DNA from: Ruminococcus sp.
Lineage (GTDB): Bacteria; Bacillota; Clostridia; Oscillospirales; Ruminococcaceae
Assembly (NCBI GenBank): GCA_017934425.1
Contig: JAGBJO010000007.1
Location: 1-46,861, forward strand
Reading direction: 5' to 3'
DNA length: 46,861 nucleotides
The notes beneath the pieces are model-generated. The model was given only the letters and a program-made list of their open reading frames with translations. It was not told where the DNA came from and did no database searches. Below, in pieces: positions 1 to 7,601 of this stretch (position 1 is its first letter; each line of letters starts with the position of its first letter). The translations under genes and the position numbers were made by a program.

Positions 1-153
1 GGAGGAAATGCCGATTTTTGCCGGGTTTAATTTGTTCCTCCCCCTTTTTCCACTTGGGTGTCCCCCTTTGGCGGAACGTCCGTAAAACAGACAAATTTAG
101 TAAAAGAAACGGGCGACTTAAATAATTCCCAAAAAGTAAATGCTGTTGCCCTG
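1..153 (+). repeat. Right-hand part of a MITE-like element (copy 1, cut by window edge)
   Basis: These bases match the right-hand 154 bases of the complete element at 5484-5853 almost base for base, with a few substitutions and small indels in the middle. The copy ends at 153 in a terminal repeat that reads, on the minus strand, CAGGGCAACAGCATTTACTT, nearly identical to both ends of the complete copy. Its left half lies outside the window, so its target duplication cannot be checked. Confidence 0.85.
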
Positions 154-175
154 TGCAATATCCACATAATAAAAA

Positions 176-237
176 TTCCCTGACAGGCATTACTGAAAGG
201 TAAGTCGCTATACTTACTTTCAAGCCCTGTCAGGGAA
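176..237 (-). terminator. Long hairpin, likely terminator of the small membrane protein gene
   Basis: A 12-bp perfect outer stem (176-187 with 226-237, TTCCCTGACAGG and its complement) encloses an inner imperfect stem built on TGAAAG and CTTTCA. On the minus strand it is followed by a T-rich run, and it lies about 85 bases past the stop of the gene at 322-696. The plus strand also has CTTTTT after the stem, so it may act both ways. Confidence 0.65.
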
Positions 238-321
238 CTTTTTCAGGAAGGAAGTGGGGGGCGTACCCTTTGAGAAAGGTTTCCCCTGATGGATCTGACG
301 TATACGCCGGTACTTTACCTA

Positions 322-696
322 TCAGTACACAGCGTATGTGTCAGATTTTTTGGCTGTAATAACATAGCCAATAGTCACGATCATTCTGAGAATAGTCATG
401 CCCTTGTTATCGCTGACGATAAGATTCACAGCATCCAGCGCCAGCAGCACGTATGCGATCTTGGTTGCAGTACCGATCTTACCCCTAAGACCGGATATGC
501 CCATAATCACGTTAACAACAGGTGTCACAAGAGCGAACAGTGCGATCAATGATACCGCACCGCCAAGAGCCTGTTCCCTTGCTGAAGCGCCGTCAACAAG
601 GCTGCCGATGCCTAATAAACCGAGCAGCAATATCAGTCCCATGATGCCCCAGAATGCAATAATTAGGATATTCCATACCTTAAAAACGGTTTTCAT
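322..696 (-). CDS. Small multi-pass membrane protein, function unknown
   Basis: This encodes a 124-residue hydrophobic protein with about four predicted membrane segments, a Gly/Leu-rich first hairpin (IIAFWGIMGLILLLGLLGIG) and a short polar C-terminus. I chose the ATG at 696 because AAGGAGG sits seven bases before it; a start six codons upstream (714) has no such site. It has its own near-consensus promoter (756-784) and a hairpin downstream, so it seems to be transcribed alone. I do not recognise the family, and the sequence gives no catalytic motif. Confidence 0.7.
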   Translation of the reverse strand: MKTVFKVWNILIIAFWGIMGLILLLGLLGIGSLVDGASAREQALGGAVSLIALFALVTPVVNVIMGISGLRGKIGTATKIAYVLLALDAVNLIVSDNKGMTILRMIVTIGYVITAKKSDTYAVY

Positions 697-755
697 AAAG
701 CCCCTCCTTATCATGTATTCAGTCCGGTTTGTTTCCCCGTCCAGACTGTGAAGAT

Positions 756-784
756 ATTATAACACACCTGGTCAAATTTGTCAA
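756..784 (-). promoter_or_regulatory. Sigma-A-type promoter for the small membrane protein gene
   Basis: On the minus strand this reads TTGACA, 17 bases, TATAAT: a perfect consensus. It lies about 60 bases before the start at 696. Between it and the terminator at 988 (about 200 AT-rich bases) I see no gene. Confidence 0.85.
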
Positions 785-987
785 GGCATAATGCACAAAC
801 TTTTTACGCATACAGTATGCAGAACTTACAAATTGATTATTTGTATACATAATGAGTTCATATGACCTTTTTCAAGGTTCACTTGTATATTTTATATAAT
901 CCAAAGAACTTTTTGAATCAAATTAGTTCACTGATTTTACCGTAAAACGCAAAAAATCTCTGATATATTTTTTTATTTTAACAATAA

Positions 988-1040
988 AAAGTGCCAAAAA
1001 ATACCGGAGTACTTTGAAATACTCCGGTATATTGCACTTT
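988..1040 (-). terminator. Terminator of nfnAB
   Basis: An 11-bp stem (1001-1011 with 1020-1030, ATACCGGAGTA) is followed on the minus strand by TTTTTT, immediately after the nfnB stop at 1042. An outer pairing of AAAGTGC with GCACTTT frames it. Confidence 0.85.
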
Positions 1041-1041
1041 T

Positions 1042-2433
1042 TTACTTGTTCTGCATATATTCGTCCATAGCAGCCGCAGCCTTCTTGCCTGCGCCCATTG
1101 CCAGGATAACTGTTGCTGCACCTGTAACAGCGTCGCCGCCTGCGTAAACGCCTTCCTTTGAGGTAAGACCGTCCTCGTCAGCGATGATGCCGCCCCACTT
1201 CTGAGTGTCAAGACCAGCAGTTGTGGACTTGATAAGAGGGTTAGGTGAAGTACCGATAGACATGATAACTGTATCAGCCTCGATCTCGATGAATGCGCCC
1301 TCCTTGGGAACAGGCTTTGCTCTGCCGGAAGCATCAGGCTCGGAAAGCTCCATTTCCTGGCAGATAACGCTCTTTACCCAGCCGTTCTCAGTGGAAGTGA
1401 TCTCGGTAGGATTTGTGAGGAACTTGAAGATGATGCCCTCCTCCTTAGCGTGCTCAACTTCCTCTGCTCTTGCAGGAAGTTCATTCTCTGTACGTCTGTA
1501 TACGATATAAACCTCAGCGCCCAGTCTCTTAGCGCAGCGTGCAGCGTCCATAGCAACGTTTCCGCCGCCTACGATAACTGCCTTTGAGCCAGCCTTGATA
1601 GGAGTAGCACTGCCCTCTTTGTAAGCCTTCATCAGGTTGATACGTGTGAGGAACTCGTTAGCGGAGTAAACGCCGTTGAGGTTTTCGCCGGGGATATTCA
1701 TAAATCTGGGCAGACCCGCACCTGAACCGATGAATACAGTCTCAAAGCCTTCTTCCTGCATCAGTTCGTCGATGGAGATAGTCTTGCCGACTACTGTATT
1801 AGTCTCGACCTTAACGCCCAGAGCCTTCAGACCCTCGATCTCCTTCTGAACGATAGTCTTGGGAAGTCTGAATTCAGGGATACCGTAGGACAGAACGCCG
1901 CCAGCAAGGTGGAGTGCCTCGAAGATCGTAACGTCATAGCCCTTCTTAGCAAGGTCACCAGCGCAGGCAAGTCCGGAAGGACCTGAACCGATGATAGCAG
2001 CCTTGTGGCCATTTGAAGCAGGCTTCTCAACCTTAGCATCAGGCTGAGCGTTATGCCAGTCAGCAACGAATCTTTCCAGTCTGCCTATAGCGACAGCTTC
2101 GCCCTTCTTGCCTCTTATGCACTTGCTCTCGCACTGGTTCTCCTGAGGGCAAACACGGCCGCATACAGCAGGAAGTGAGCTGGACTTGGTGATAACGTTG
2201 TAAGCGCCTGCAAAGTCGCCCTCTGCAACGCAAGCGATAAAGGAGGGGATATCTATCTGAACAGGGCAGCCGGTAACGCAGGGCTTGTTCTTGCAGTTAA
2301 GGCATCTCTTTGCCTCGTCGATAGCCTGCTCCTCGGTGTAACCCAGAGCGACCTCCAGGAAGTTTTTATTTCTCACATCAGGTGCCTGAACAGGCATCTC
2401 GTTTCTTTTTAAAGACATATTAGGCATGGTCAC
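1042..2433 (-). CDS. nfnB: NADH-dependent reduced ferredoxin:NADP+ oxidoreductase subunit B (glutamate synthase small-chain-like)
   Basis: This is a 463-residue flavo-iron-sulfur protein. The N-terminal part carries two cysteine groups for 4Fe-4S clusters (CLNCKNKPCVTGCP near residue 41 and CGRVCPQENQCESKC near 92). A FAD-binding GSGPSGLACAG follows near 149, an NADPH-binding GGGNVAMDAARCAKRLGAE near 290, and a C-terminal GGDAVTGAATVILAMGAGK. The architecture alone would also fit GltD. The immediately preceding ferredoxin-reductase-like gene, overlapping by four bases (GTGA), points instead to the two-subunit NfnAB/SudAB enzyme, which balances ferredoxin, NADH and NADPH in anaerobes. The start is either the GTG at 2433 (4 bases after AGGAGG) or the ATG two codons on (10 bases after it). 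The reaction assignment comes from family knowledge. Confidence 0.9.
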   Translation of the reverse strand: MTMPNMSLKRNEMPVQAPDVRNKNFLEVALGYTEEQAIDEAKRCLNCKNKPCVTGCPVQIDIPSFIACVAEGDFAGAYNVITKSSSLPAVCGRVCPQENQCESKCIRGKKGEAVAIGRLERFVADWHNAQPDAKVEKPASNGHKAAIIGSGPSGLACAGDLAKKGYDVTIFEALHLAGGVLSYGIPEFRLPKTIVQKEIEGLKALGVKVETNTVVGKTISIDELMQEEGFETVFIGSGAGLPRFMNIPGENLNGVYSANEFLTRINLMKAYKEGSATPIKAGSKAVIVGGGNVAMDAARCAKRLGAEVYIVYRRTENELPARAEEVEHAKEEGIIFKFLTNPTEITSTENGWVKSVICQEMELSEPDASGRAKPVPKEGAFIEIEADTVIMSIGTSPNPLIKSTTAGLDTQKWGGIIADEDGLTSKEGVYAGGDAVTGAATVILAMGAGKKAAAAMDEYMQNK

Positions 2434-3269
2434 TTTACCTCCTTGAACAGATTGCAGGCATCATCGTGAGCCTTGCGCTCAAAATCCTTGTACATTGCGC
2501 CTCTTGCCATAGCCTGATCGAAGTCGATAAGATGACCGTCGAACTCAGGGCCGTCAACGCAGGCGAACTTAGTCTCTCCGCCAACAGTAAGACGGCAGCC
2601 GCCGCACATACCAGTACCGTCGATCATAATGGGGTTCATGGAAGCAACAGTGGGTATCTCATACTCCTTAGTTAAACGACAGACGAACTTCATCATGATG
2701 AGAGGGCCGATAGTGATAACTCTGTCGTACTTCTCGCCGCTTTCGATGAGCTTTTTCAGAGCATCGGTAACCAGACCCTTTTCACCAGCGCTGCCGTCGT
2801 CGGACATGAGAACGAACTTGGAAGAAGCAGCACGGAACTCGTCCTCAAGGATAACCAGATCCTTATTACGGAAGCCGACGATAGAGTGTACTTCAACGCC
2901 CAGTTCGTGAAGCTTCTTGGCAACAGGGTAAGCGATAGCGCAGCCCACGCCGCCGCCTACAACAGCAACTTTCTTCAGACCCTCAGTCTCAGTAGCCTTT
3001 CCGAGAGGGCCAACGAAATCGTGGAGGCAGTCGCCTTCGTTCAGGTGGTTCAGCTTCTCTGTAGTGCCGCCAACTATCTGGAATATGATAGTAACAGTTC
3101 CGGCATTGCGGTCAAAATCCGCAATAGTCAGGGGGATACGCTCTCCCTCGCTGTCTGTTCTGAGGATAATGAACTGACCCGGCTCAGCTTTCTTAGCTAC
3201 ACGGGGAGCGTTTATCTTCATAAGGGTAACAGTGGGGTTGAGGCTTTTCTTTTCAAGAATTTCAAACAT
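2430..3269 (-). CDS. nfnA: Ferredoxin-NADP reductase-like subunit A of NfnAB
   Basis: This 279-residue protein has an N-terminal flavin-binding barrel (PGQFIILR and ERIPLTIADFD), an NAD-binding VVGGGVGCAIAYPVAKKL near residue 103, and a C-terminal 2Fe-2S cysteine set (MCGGCRL with FACVDGPEFDGH). This is the pattern of NfnA/SudB and of the dihydroorotate dehydrogenase electron-transfer subunit. Pairing with nfnB makes NfnA the better call. It is the first gene of the two-gene unit, with its own promoter about 60 bases upstream and GAGGTAAAG just before the ATG. A LysR gene lies directly upstream on the same strand but is separated by a terminator. Confidence 0.88.
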   Translation of the reverse strand: MFEILEKKSLNPTVTLMKINAPRVAKKAEPGQFIILRTDSEGERIPLTIADFDRNAGTVTIIFQIVGGTTEKLNHLNEGDCLHDFVGPLGKATETEGLKKVAVVGGGVGCAIAYPVAKKLHELGVEVHSIVGFRNKDLVILEDEFRAASSKFVLMSDDGSAGEKGLVTDALKKLIESGEKYDRVITIGPLIMMKFVCRLTKEYEIPTVASMNPIMIDGTGMCGGCRLTVGGETKFACVDGPEFDGHLIDFDQAMARGAMYKDFERKAHDDACNLFKEVK

Positions 3270-3328
3270 AACTCTTTACCTCTTTCGTTTATTTCACTAT
3301 CGCCGTTGACAGTGATACGCTATTTCTG

Positions 3329-3357
3329 ATTATACCACATTTTCCGATGATTTGCAA
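3329..3357 (-). promoter_or_regulatory. Promoter of nfnAB
   Basis: On the minus strand: TTGCAA, 17 bases, TATAAT, about 60 bases upstream of the nfnA ATG. It lies downstream of the lysR terminator, so nfnAB appears independent of lysR transcription. Confidence 0.8.
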
Positions 3358-3442
3358 GTGGTTTTCAAGGAATACAAAGGACAAATATTATCGAATTATC
3401 CCGGTGATTTCAGTTATTACCGCACAAAAAAGCGGATAAAAA

Positions 3443-3469
3443 TTTTCCCCGCCGTCTGGCAGGGGAAAA
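3443..3469 (-). terminator. Terminator of the LysR gene
   Basis: The stem TTTTCCCCTGCC / GGCGGGGAAAA has one bulged base and is followed by TTTTT on the minus strand, within five bases of the LysR stop codon. Confidence 0.8.
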
Positions 3470-3473
3470 ACAA

Positions 3474-4427
3474 TTATCTTATATCCTCGGTAAAAGCGGT
3501 ATGATTGCGTACTTCACACAGCTTATTCACAAGGGCGAGTTCGCTGTCGTCCAGGCGCTTACCGCCGGGATATATCAGCAGGTCTTTGAAGTGGTTGTCG
3601 GGGAATATGCACTTTTTCTGCACCAGACCATGTTTTCCGCAAAGGCTTTTCGGCTCAGGGGAATCCAGCATGAACGACTGGGGAACGGTAAGCAGGAAGT
3701 CCAGGGCGCTACCACGGTCGAACATGGCTATCCGGCGGACTTTGGTATCAGCCGGACGGTTCTCTGCGAAAAGTTTCTGAACGGCATTGGGCAGATATGG
3801 TATAGCATCATCGCCCTGGGTAAGTTCAGCATATCTTGCAGAAAGCTCGGCGTAGGTAAGTTCCTCACGGTCAGCAGCAGGGTGTTCAGCGGACATTACC
3901 GCAACCTGCTGGAAGTCCCAGAGAAGCTGGTGGTCGAGATTTTTCTCGCTCAGGTAGTCCATGAAGTACTTCTCATGGGCGTGATTGAAACGGATAATGC
4001 CGAAGTTGTAGCCGTTGTCACGGACATTCTCAATAGTACGCAGGGAATTAGTCTCGCAGAAGTATACCTCCATATCATAAGAAGCGTCGGAAGCGGCGAT
4101 AAATTCAGAGAATGCCTTAGAGATATATCCTGCTCTCGGCACGGATATCCTCATCATACGGTCTCTGGGCTTGTCCGGAGAACTGATAGCCTCCATAGCA
4201 TCTATCTGCATAAGCACCTGTTTTGCACAGGCAAGGAACTTCACGCCCTCCTCGGTGGGGATAACGCCCTTTGAGGTGCGGCGGAAAATGGTGATGCCAA
4301 GGGAATTTTCCAGTTCCTTGATAGCTTTGCTGAGGTTTGGCTGAGCCATATACAGATTCTCCGCAGCCTGAGTAATGGAGCGTGTTTTTTCGATCTCCAC
4401 AGCGTATCGGAAGTGAAGTGTGTTCAT
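3474..4427 (-). CDS. LysR-family transcriptional regulator
   Basis: The product has 317 residues, typical of the family. The N-terminal winged helix-turn-helix covers roughly residues 2-60 (TRSITQAAENLYMAQPNLSK followed by KELENSLGITIFRRTSKG), the classical LysR signature. The remainder is an effector-binding domain whose ligand I cannot predict. The gene lies upstream of nfnAB in the same orientation, unlike the divergent layout usual for LysR and its target, so a regulatory link to nfnAB is only a possibility. The ribosome site before the ATG is weak (AAGGG). It ends at its own terminator. Confidence 0.92.
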   Translation of the reverse strand: MNTLHFRYAVEIEKTRSITQAAENLYMAQPNLSKAIKELENSLGITIFRRTSKGVIPTEEGVKFLACAKQVLMQIDAMEAISSPDKPRDRMMRISVPRAGYISKAFSEFIAASDASYDMEVYFCETNSLRTIENVRDNGYNFGIIRFNHAHEKYFMDYLSEKNLDHQLLWDFQQVAVMSAEHPAADREELTYAELSARYAELTQGDDAIPYLPNAVQKLFAENRPADTKVRRIAMFDRGSALDFLLTVPQSFMLDSPEPKSLCGKHGLVQKKCIFPDNHFKDLLIYPGGKRLDDSELALVNKLCEVRNHTAFTEDIR

Positions 4428-4455
4428 AGTTCAGTCAGCCCTTTCTTGTGGTATT

Positions 4456-4500
4456 AATGCATAATTATCATTCGGCACATTCCCTTGATAATTATGCATT
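4456..4500 (-). terminator. AT-rich 15-bp hairpin after the acetyltransferase gene
   Basis: A 15-bp perfect stem (4456-4470 with 4486-4500) with a 15-base loop starts six bases after the acetyltransferase stop. It is AT-rich, so a weak terminator or an RNA-stabilising hairpin is possible. The AATGCATAATTAT wording recalls the ATTACGCATTA repeats elsewhere in the window. Confidence 0.5.
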
Positions 4501-4506
4501 TATATG

Positions 4507-5067
4507 TTATTTTTCGTCAACCGGTCTTATGACCTTGCAGGGATTGCCTACAGCTACTACATTATCGGGGATATCGTGAGTTACCACGCTTCCTGCGCCG
4601 ATGACAACGTTATTGCCGATAGTGACACCGCCAAGGACGGTAACATTTCCGCCTATCCACACATTATCGCCTACAGTAATAGGCTTTGCGTACTCAAGGC
4701 CCTGGTTGCGTGTCTCAGCGTCGATAGGGTGGGAAGCGGTATAGAATCCGCAGTTAGGGCCGATATATGTGTTGGTTCCGAAAGTGACCTCAGCGCAGTC
4801 GAGAATAACCAGATTGTGGTTTGAGTAGAAGTTATCACCCAGGAAGATGTTATAGCCGTAATCGCAGAAGAAATTTGCTTCTATCCAGGTATTTTCGCCC
4901 TTGAAAGCGATAAGGCGGGTAAGAAGCCTTTCCTTTTTCTGGTAGTCGTTATAGGTAGCGGCATTATACTCCATACAGAGTTTTTTAGCATTTACCCTTT
5001 CCTGCACCAGTTCAGGATCATTCGCATTATAAAGTTCTCCTGCCTGGAGTTTTTCCTTTTCAGTCAT
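4507..5067 (-). CDS. Maltose/galactoside O-acetyltransferase-like hexapeptide acetyltransferase
   Basis: This 186-residue left-handed beta-helix acetyltransferase has many hexapeptide repeats from about residue 75 on (ITVGDNVWIGGNVTVLGG then VTIGNNVVIGAGSVV). The catalytic histidine motif is visible in YTASHPID. The C-terminus VVAVGNPCKVIRP is typical of the Maa/LacA/NodL group, which transfers acetyl from acetyl-CoA to sugars. The N-terminal helical segment (YNAATYNDYQKKERLL) is the usual Maa-type domain. AGGAGGT precedes the ATG, and a perfect-consensus promoter inside the end of feoA drives it. The acceptor sugar is not known. Confidence 0.9.
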   Translation of the reverse strand: MTEKEKLQAGELYNANDPELVQERVNAKKLCMEYNAATYNDYQKKERLLTRLIAFKGENTWIEANFFCDYGYNIFLGDNFYSNHNLVILDCAEVTFGTNTYIGPNCGFYTASHPIDAETRNQGLEYAKPITVGDNVWIGGNVTVLGGVTIGNNVVIGAGSVVTHDIPDNVVAVGNPCKVIRPVDEK

Positions 5068-5105
5068 GACCGTACCTCCTTTTTTAGGATCATAATATAC
5101 TTTAA

Positions 5106-5134
5106 ATTATATCATATATTTCTGCGAATGTCAA
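5106..5134 (-). promoter_or_regulatory. Consensus promoter of the acetyltransferase gene, inside the 3' end of feoA
   Basis: On the minus strand: TTGACA, 17 bases, TATAAT, an exact consensus. Its -35 overlaps the last codons of feoA (stop at 5114-5112) and its -10 lies just beyond the stop. The acetyltransferase can therefore be expressed apart from feoA. Confidence 0.85.
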
Positions 5135-5345
5135 CCGCCACAGAAGCGGCAGTTTCCCTTCTCATGGCGATAACAGCGTCCCTTATCTGGTAGGCGCAGA
5201 TGTTTCCGGAGAGACTTTTATGCAGGCAGGCAACGGGTGTACCCTTGGCAAGCCCCAGGGCGGAAAGGCGTTGGGACATAGCCGGTTCAGCCGCAACATT
5301 TACCACATTTGCACATTCACCCGGCTTTAGCATTGACAGAAGCAC
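5112..5345 (-). CDS. feoA: FeoA-family (SH3-like) protein
   Basis: This 77-residue protein has the FeoA core: a loop-rich start (LKPGECANVV), then the helix and turn MSQRLSALGLAKGTPVACLH and a final strand pair ending in AVIAMRRETAASVAV. FeoA is a small cytoplasmic partner of the FeoB ferrous iron transporter, but no feoB is nearby, so this is a solitary copy. I use the GTG at 5345, nine bases after GGGAGG; the ATG four codons on is too far from that site. A role in iron uptake is inferred only from the family. Confidence 0.75.
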   Translation of the reverse strand: MLLSMLKPGECANVVNVAAEPAMSQRLSALGLAKGTPVACLHKSLSGNICAYQIRDAVIAMRRETAASVAVDIRRNI

Positions 5346-5483
5346 AACACCACACCTCCCTTCTGAATGAGATAATTCCGCATAACAATGTATGCGGCGG
5401 CAGAGAGAACGGTGAATAGTGAATGTATCAAAAAATCATGCCATAAGGCACACAATTAATTACGCATTATGCATTAAATCAAG

Positions 5484-5853
5484 CAGGGCAGCAGCATTTA
5501 CTTTCCGTGAAACATTTTCCGCCATACAGGAAAGCTGCCGTAGAAATGTGGACGACAAGGAGACTTCCTGGAAATAAGGAGACATAAATTTTCGACCTAT
5601 GGATTTTAGGAAGACAGTGCCGGTAAAAATCGGCAAAGGTGGGGAAAAAAAGGGTTCAGGAAAGGGGTTTCAAAGGGGAAAAACTAAGGGGAAAAAGGGG
5701 GAGGAAATGCCGATTTTTGTCGGGTTTAATTAGTTCCTCCCCCTTTTTCCACTTGGGTTGTCCCCTTTGGGAACGTCATGGAGACTAATAATAAACAAAA
5801 AAAGTAACGTGCGACTTAAATAATTCCCCAAAAAAATAAATGCTGCTGCCGTG
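5484..5853. mobile_element. Complete MITE-like element, 370 bp, with terminal inverted repeats and 10-bp target duplication
   Basis: The ends form inverted repeats of about 20 bp: CAGGGCAGCAGCATTTACTT on the left and, read inward from the right, CACGGCAGCAGCATTTATTT (18 of 20 equal). TTAAATCAAG occurs immediately outside both ends (5474-5483 and 5854-5863), as expected for a target-site duplication. The interior has no open frame but holds a hairpin with 36-base arms (5671-5706 with 5734-5769, 32 of 36 paired, innermost 17 perfect). A second copy's right half is at 1-153. No transposase is present, so it must be mobilised in trans. I cannot name the parent insertion sequence; the duplication length would suit IS4- or IS256-like families. 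Confidence 0.88.
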
Positions 5854-5872
5854 TTAAATCAAGAAGAAAGCC

Positions 5873-5901
5873 TTGATTTTTAAATAGTGCTATGTTATAA
5901 T
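5873..5901 (+). promoter_or_regulatory. Promoter of purB
   Basis: TTGATT, 17 bases, TATAAT, 53 bases before the purB ATG. The -35 begins only nine bases after the right-hand target duplication of the MITE, so everything upstream of the core promoter is element sequence. Confidence 0.85.
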
Positions 5902-5954
5902 TATACCATATGATATTCCGCAGATGCCCTGCGGAGAAAAGGAGAATACTTACG

Positions 5955-7394
5955 ATGAGCAATAACTACAAGAGCTATGAAAGCCCCTTCTGTACAAGAT
6001 ACGCAAGCGAGGAGATGCAGTATATCTTCTCCGCTGATAAGAAATTCACTACCTGGAGAAAACTCTGGGTCGCTCTGGCAAGAGCTGAAATGAAACTGGG
6101 TCTGCCTGTTACTGAGGCTCAGGTAAAACAGCTTGAGGAGCATATCAACGATATCGACTACGCTGCTGCTGAGGCAAGAGAGCGCATCACCCGCCACGAC
6201 GTTATGGCACACGTTTTCACCTACGGTCAGGCTTGCCCCGATGCTGCTGGTATTATCCACCTGGGTGCTACTTCCTGCTACGTTGGCGACAATACCGACG
6301 TTATCATCATGCGTGACGCTCTGAAGATAGTACGCAGAAAGCTGATAAACGTTATGAATAACCTGGCTAAGTTCGCTGAGGAATACAAGAGCCTGCCCTG
6401 CCTGGCTTACACTCACCTCCAGCCTGCTCAGCTTACTACAGTTGGCAAGAGAGCAACTCTCTGGCTCAATGAACTGCTTATGGACTTCGAGGACTTAGAG
6501 TACAGAATGTCTACCCTGAAACTCCTGGGCTCTAAGGGCACTACCGGTACTCAGGCTTCATTCATGGAGCTTTTCGAGGGCGACACTGACAAGATCAAGC
6601 AGCTTGAAAAGATGATCGCCGAGGAAATGGGCTTCGACGCAGTTGTACCTGTTTCCGGTCAGACTTATTCCAGAAAGATGGATTCTCAGGTGCTTTCAGT
6701 TCTCAGCGGTATTGCTCAGACTGCAAGCAAGTTCTCAAACGATATGAGACTTCTCCAGAGCTTCAAGGAAATGGAAGAACCCCGTGAGAAGAAGCAGATC
6801 GGTTCAAGCGCAATGGCTTACAAGCGCAATCCTATGAGATGCGAGAGAATCACTTCCCTTTCACGCTACGTTATGATCGACGTTCTCAATCCTGCTTTCA
6901 CAGCCGGTACACAGTGGTTCGAGAGAACTCTGGACGACTCAGCTAACAAGAGAATTTCCGTTGCGGAGGCATTCCTGGGCGTTGATGCTATCCTGAACAT
7001 CATGATGAACGTAACTGACGGACTGGTAGTATACCCTGAGATGATCCGCCGCAGAGTTATGGCTGAACTGCCTTTCATGGCAAGCGAGAACATCATGATG
7101 GACGCAGTTAAGAAGGGCGGAAACCGTCAGGAACTCCACGACCGTATCATGGACTATTCAATGATCGCAGGCGAGCAGGTAAAGGTTTACGGCAAGGACA
7201 ACAACCTTTGCGAGCTTATCGAGAAAGATCCTATGTTCATGGTAACAAAGGAGGAACTTGAAGCAGTTCTCAAGCCTGAGAACTACACCGGAAGAAGTTC
7301 TCAGCAGGTAGAGGAATTCCTGGCTGAGTACATCAGACCTATCCTTGAAGCAAACAAGGACATCTTAGGCGAAAACTTTGAAATGAAAAACTAA
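5955..7394 (+). CDS. purB: Adenylosuccinate lyase
   Basis: This is a 479-residue member of the fumarase/aspartase superfamily. It makes fumarate twice in purine synthesis: from SAICAR to AICAR and from adenylosuccinate to AMP. Visible motifs are TSCYVGDNTD near residue 106, YTHLQPAQ near 152 with the catalytic-region histidine, and the signature loop SSAMAYKRNP at about 284-293. I start at the ATG at 5955, behind AAAGGAG; an upstream in-frame ATG at 5910 lies nine bases past the -10 box and is unlikely. It stands apart from the minus-strand purine genes 15 kb away. Its TAA overlaps the first bases of a dispersed repeat. Confidence 0.96.
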   Translation: MSNNYKSYESPFCTRYASEEMQYIFSADKKFTTWRKLWVALARAEMKLGLPVTEAQVKQLEEHINDIDYAAAEARERITRHDVMAHVFTYGQACPDAAGIIHLGATSCYVGDNTDVIIMRDALKIVRRKLINVMNNLAKFAEEYKSLPCLAYTHLQPAQLTTVGKRATLWLNELLMDFEDLEYRMSTLKLLGSKGTTGTQASFMELFEGDTDKIKQLEKMIAEEMGFDAVVPVSGQTYSRKMDSQVLSVLSGIAQTASKFSNDMRLLQSFKEMEEPREKKQIGSSAMAYKRNPMRCERITSLSRYVMIDVLNPAFTAGTQWFERTLDDSANKRISVAEAFLGVDAILNIMMNVTDGLVVYPEMIRRRVMAELPFMASENIMMDAVKKGGNRQELHDRIMDYSMIAGEQVKVYGKDNNLCELIEKDPMFMVTKEELEAVLKPENYTGRSSQQVEEFLAEYIRPILEANKDILGENFEMKN

Positions 7395-7484
7395 CAAGCT
7401 GGAGTCAGCTTGACCACATATCACGGTGACGCTTGCTTCGCTCGCTCACTTTGGCAGAAGCGGTGATTTTGCTGTCGCTCAACC
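7393..7484 (+). repeat. Dispersed 92-bp repeat, copy A (after purB)
   Basis: This aligns without gaps over 92 bases to 22108-22199. The first 23 and last 30 bases are strongly conserved and the middle diverges, about two thirds identity overall. Both copies open with a short hairpin (CAAGCTG / CAGCTTG) and end ATTTTGCYGTCGCTCAACC. Copy A starts on the purB stop codon. It could act as a transcript end or be a small mobile or RNA element. The rest of the gap to the next gene (to 7601) shows nothing I can name. Confidence 0.75.
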
Positions 7485-7601
7485 GTGTTTTGCAGGGTAC
7501 AAAGTTTGCAGCTTGCGTTGTTAAATGAAAACAATAATTTCAGGGCAGGTAAGGGGATAATATCCTGTCCGGCTAAATAATATGATATAAGGGGAATTAC
7601 T

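Noticed and set aside
1042-2433. Glutamate synthase small subunit GltD
   Set aside because: No gltB is nearby and the gene is translationally coupled to a ferredoxin-reductase-like subunit, the NfnAB arrangement.
3501-4274. 257-codon plus-strand frame opposite the LysR gene
   Set aside because: Antisense shadow of a clear LysR protein; no start signal and no family resemblance.
5901-6416. Minus-strand frame opposite purB
   Set aside because: It reads against the conserved part of adenylosuccinate lyase and has no ribosome site.
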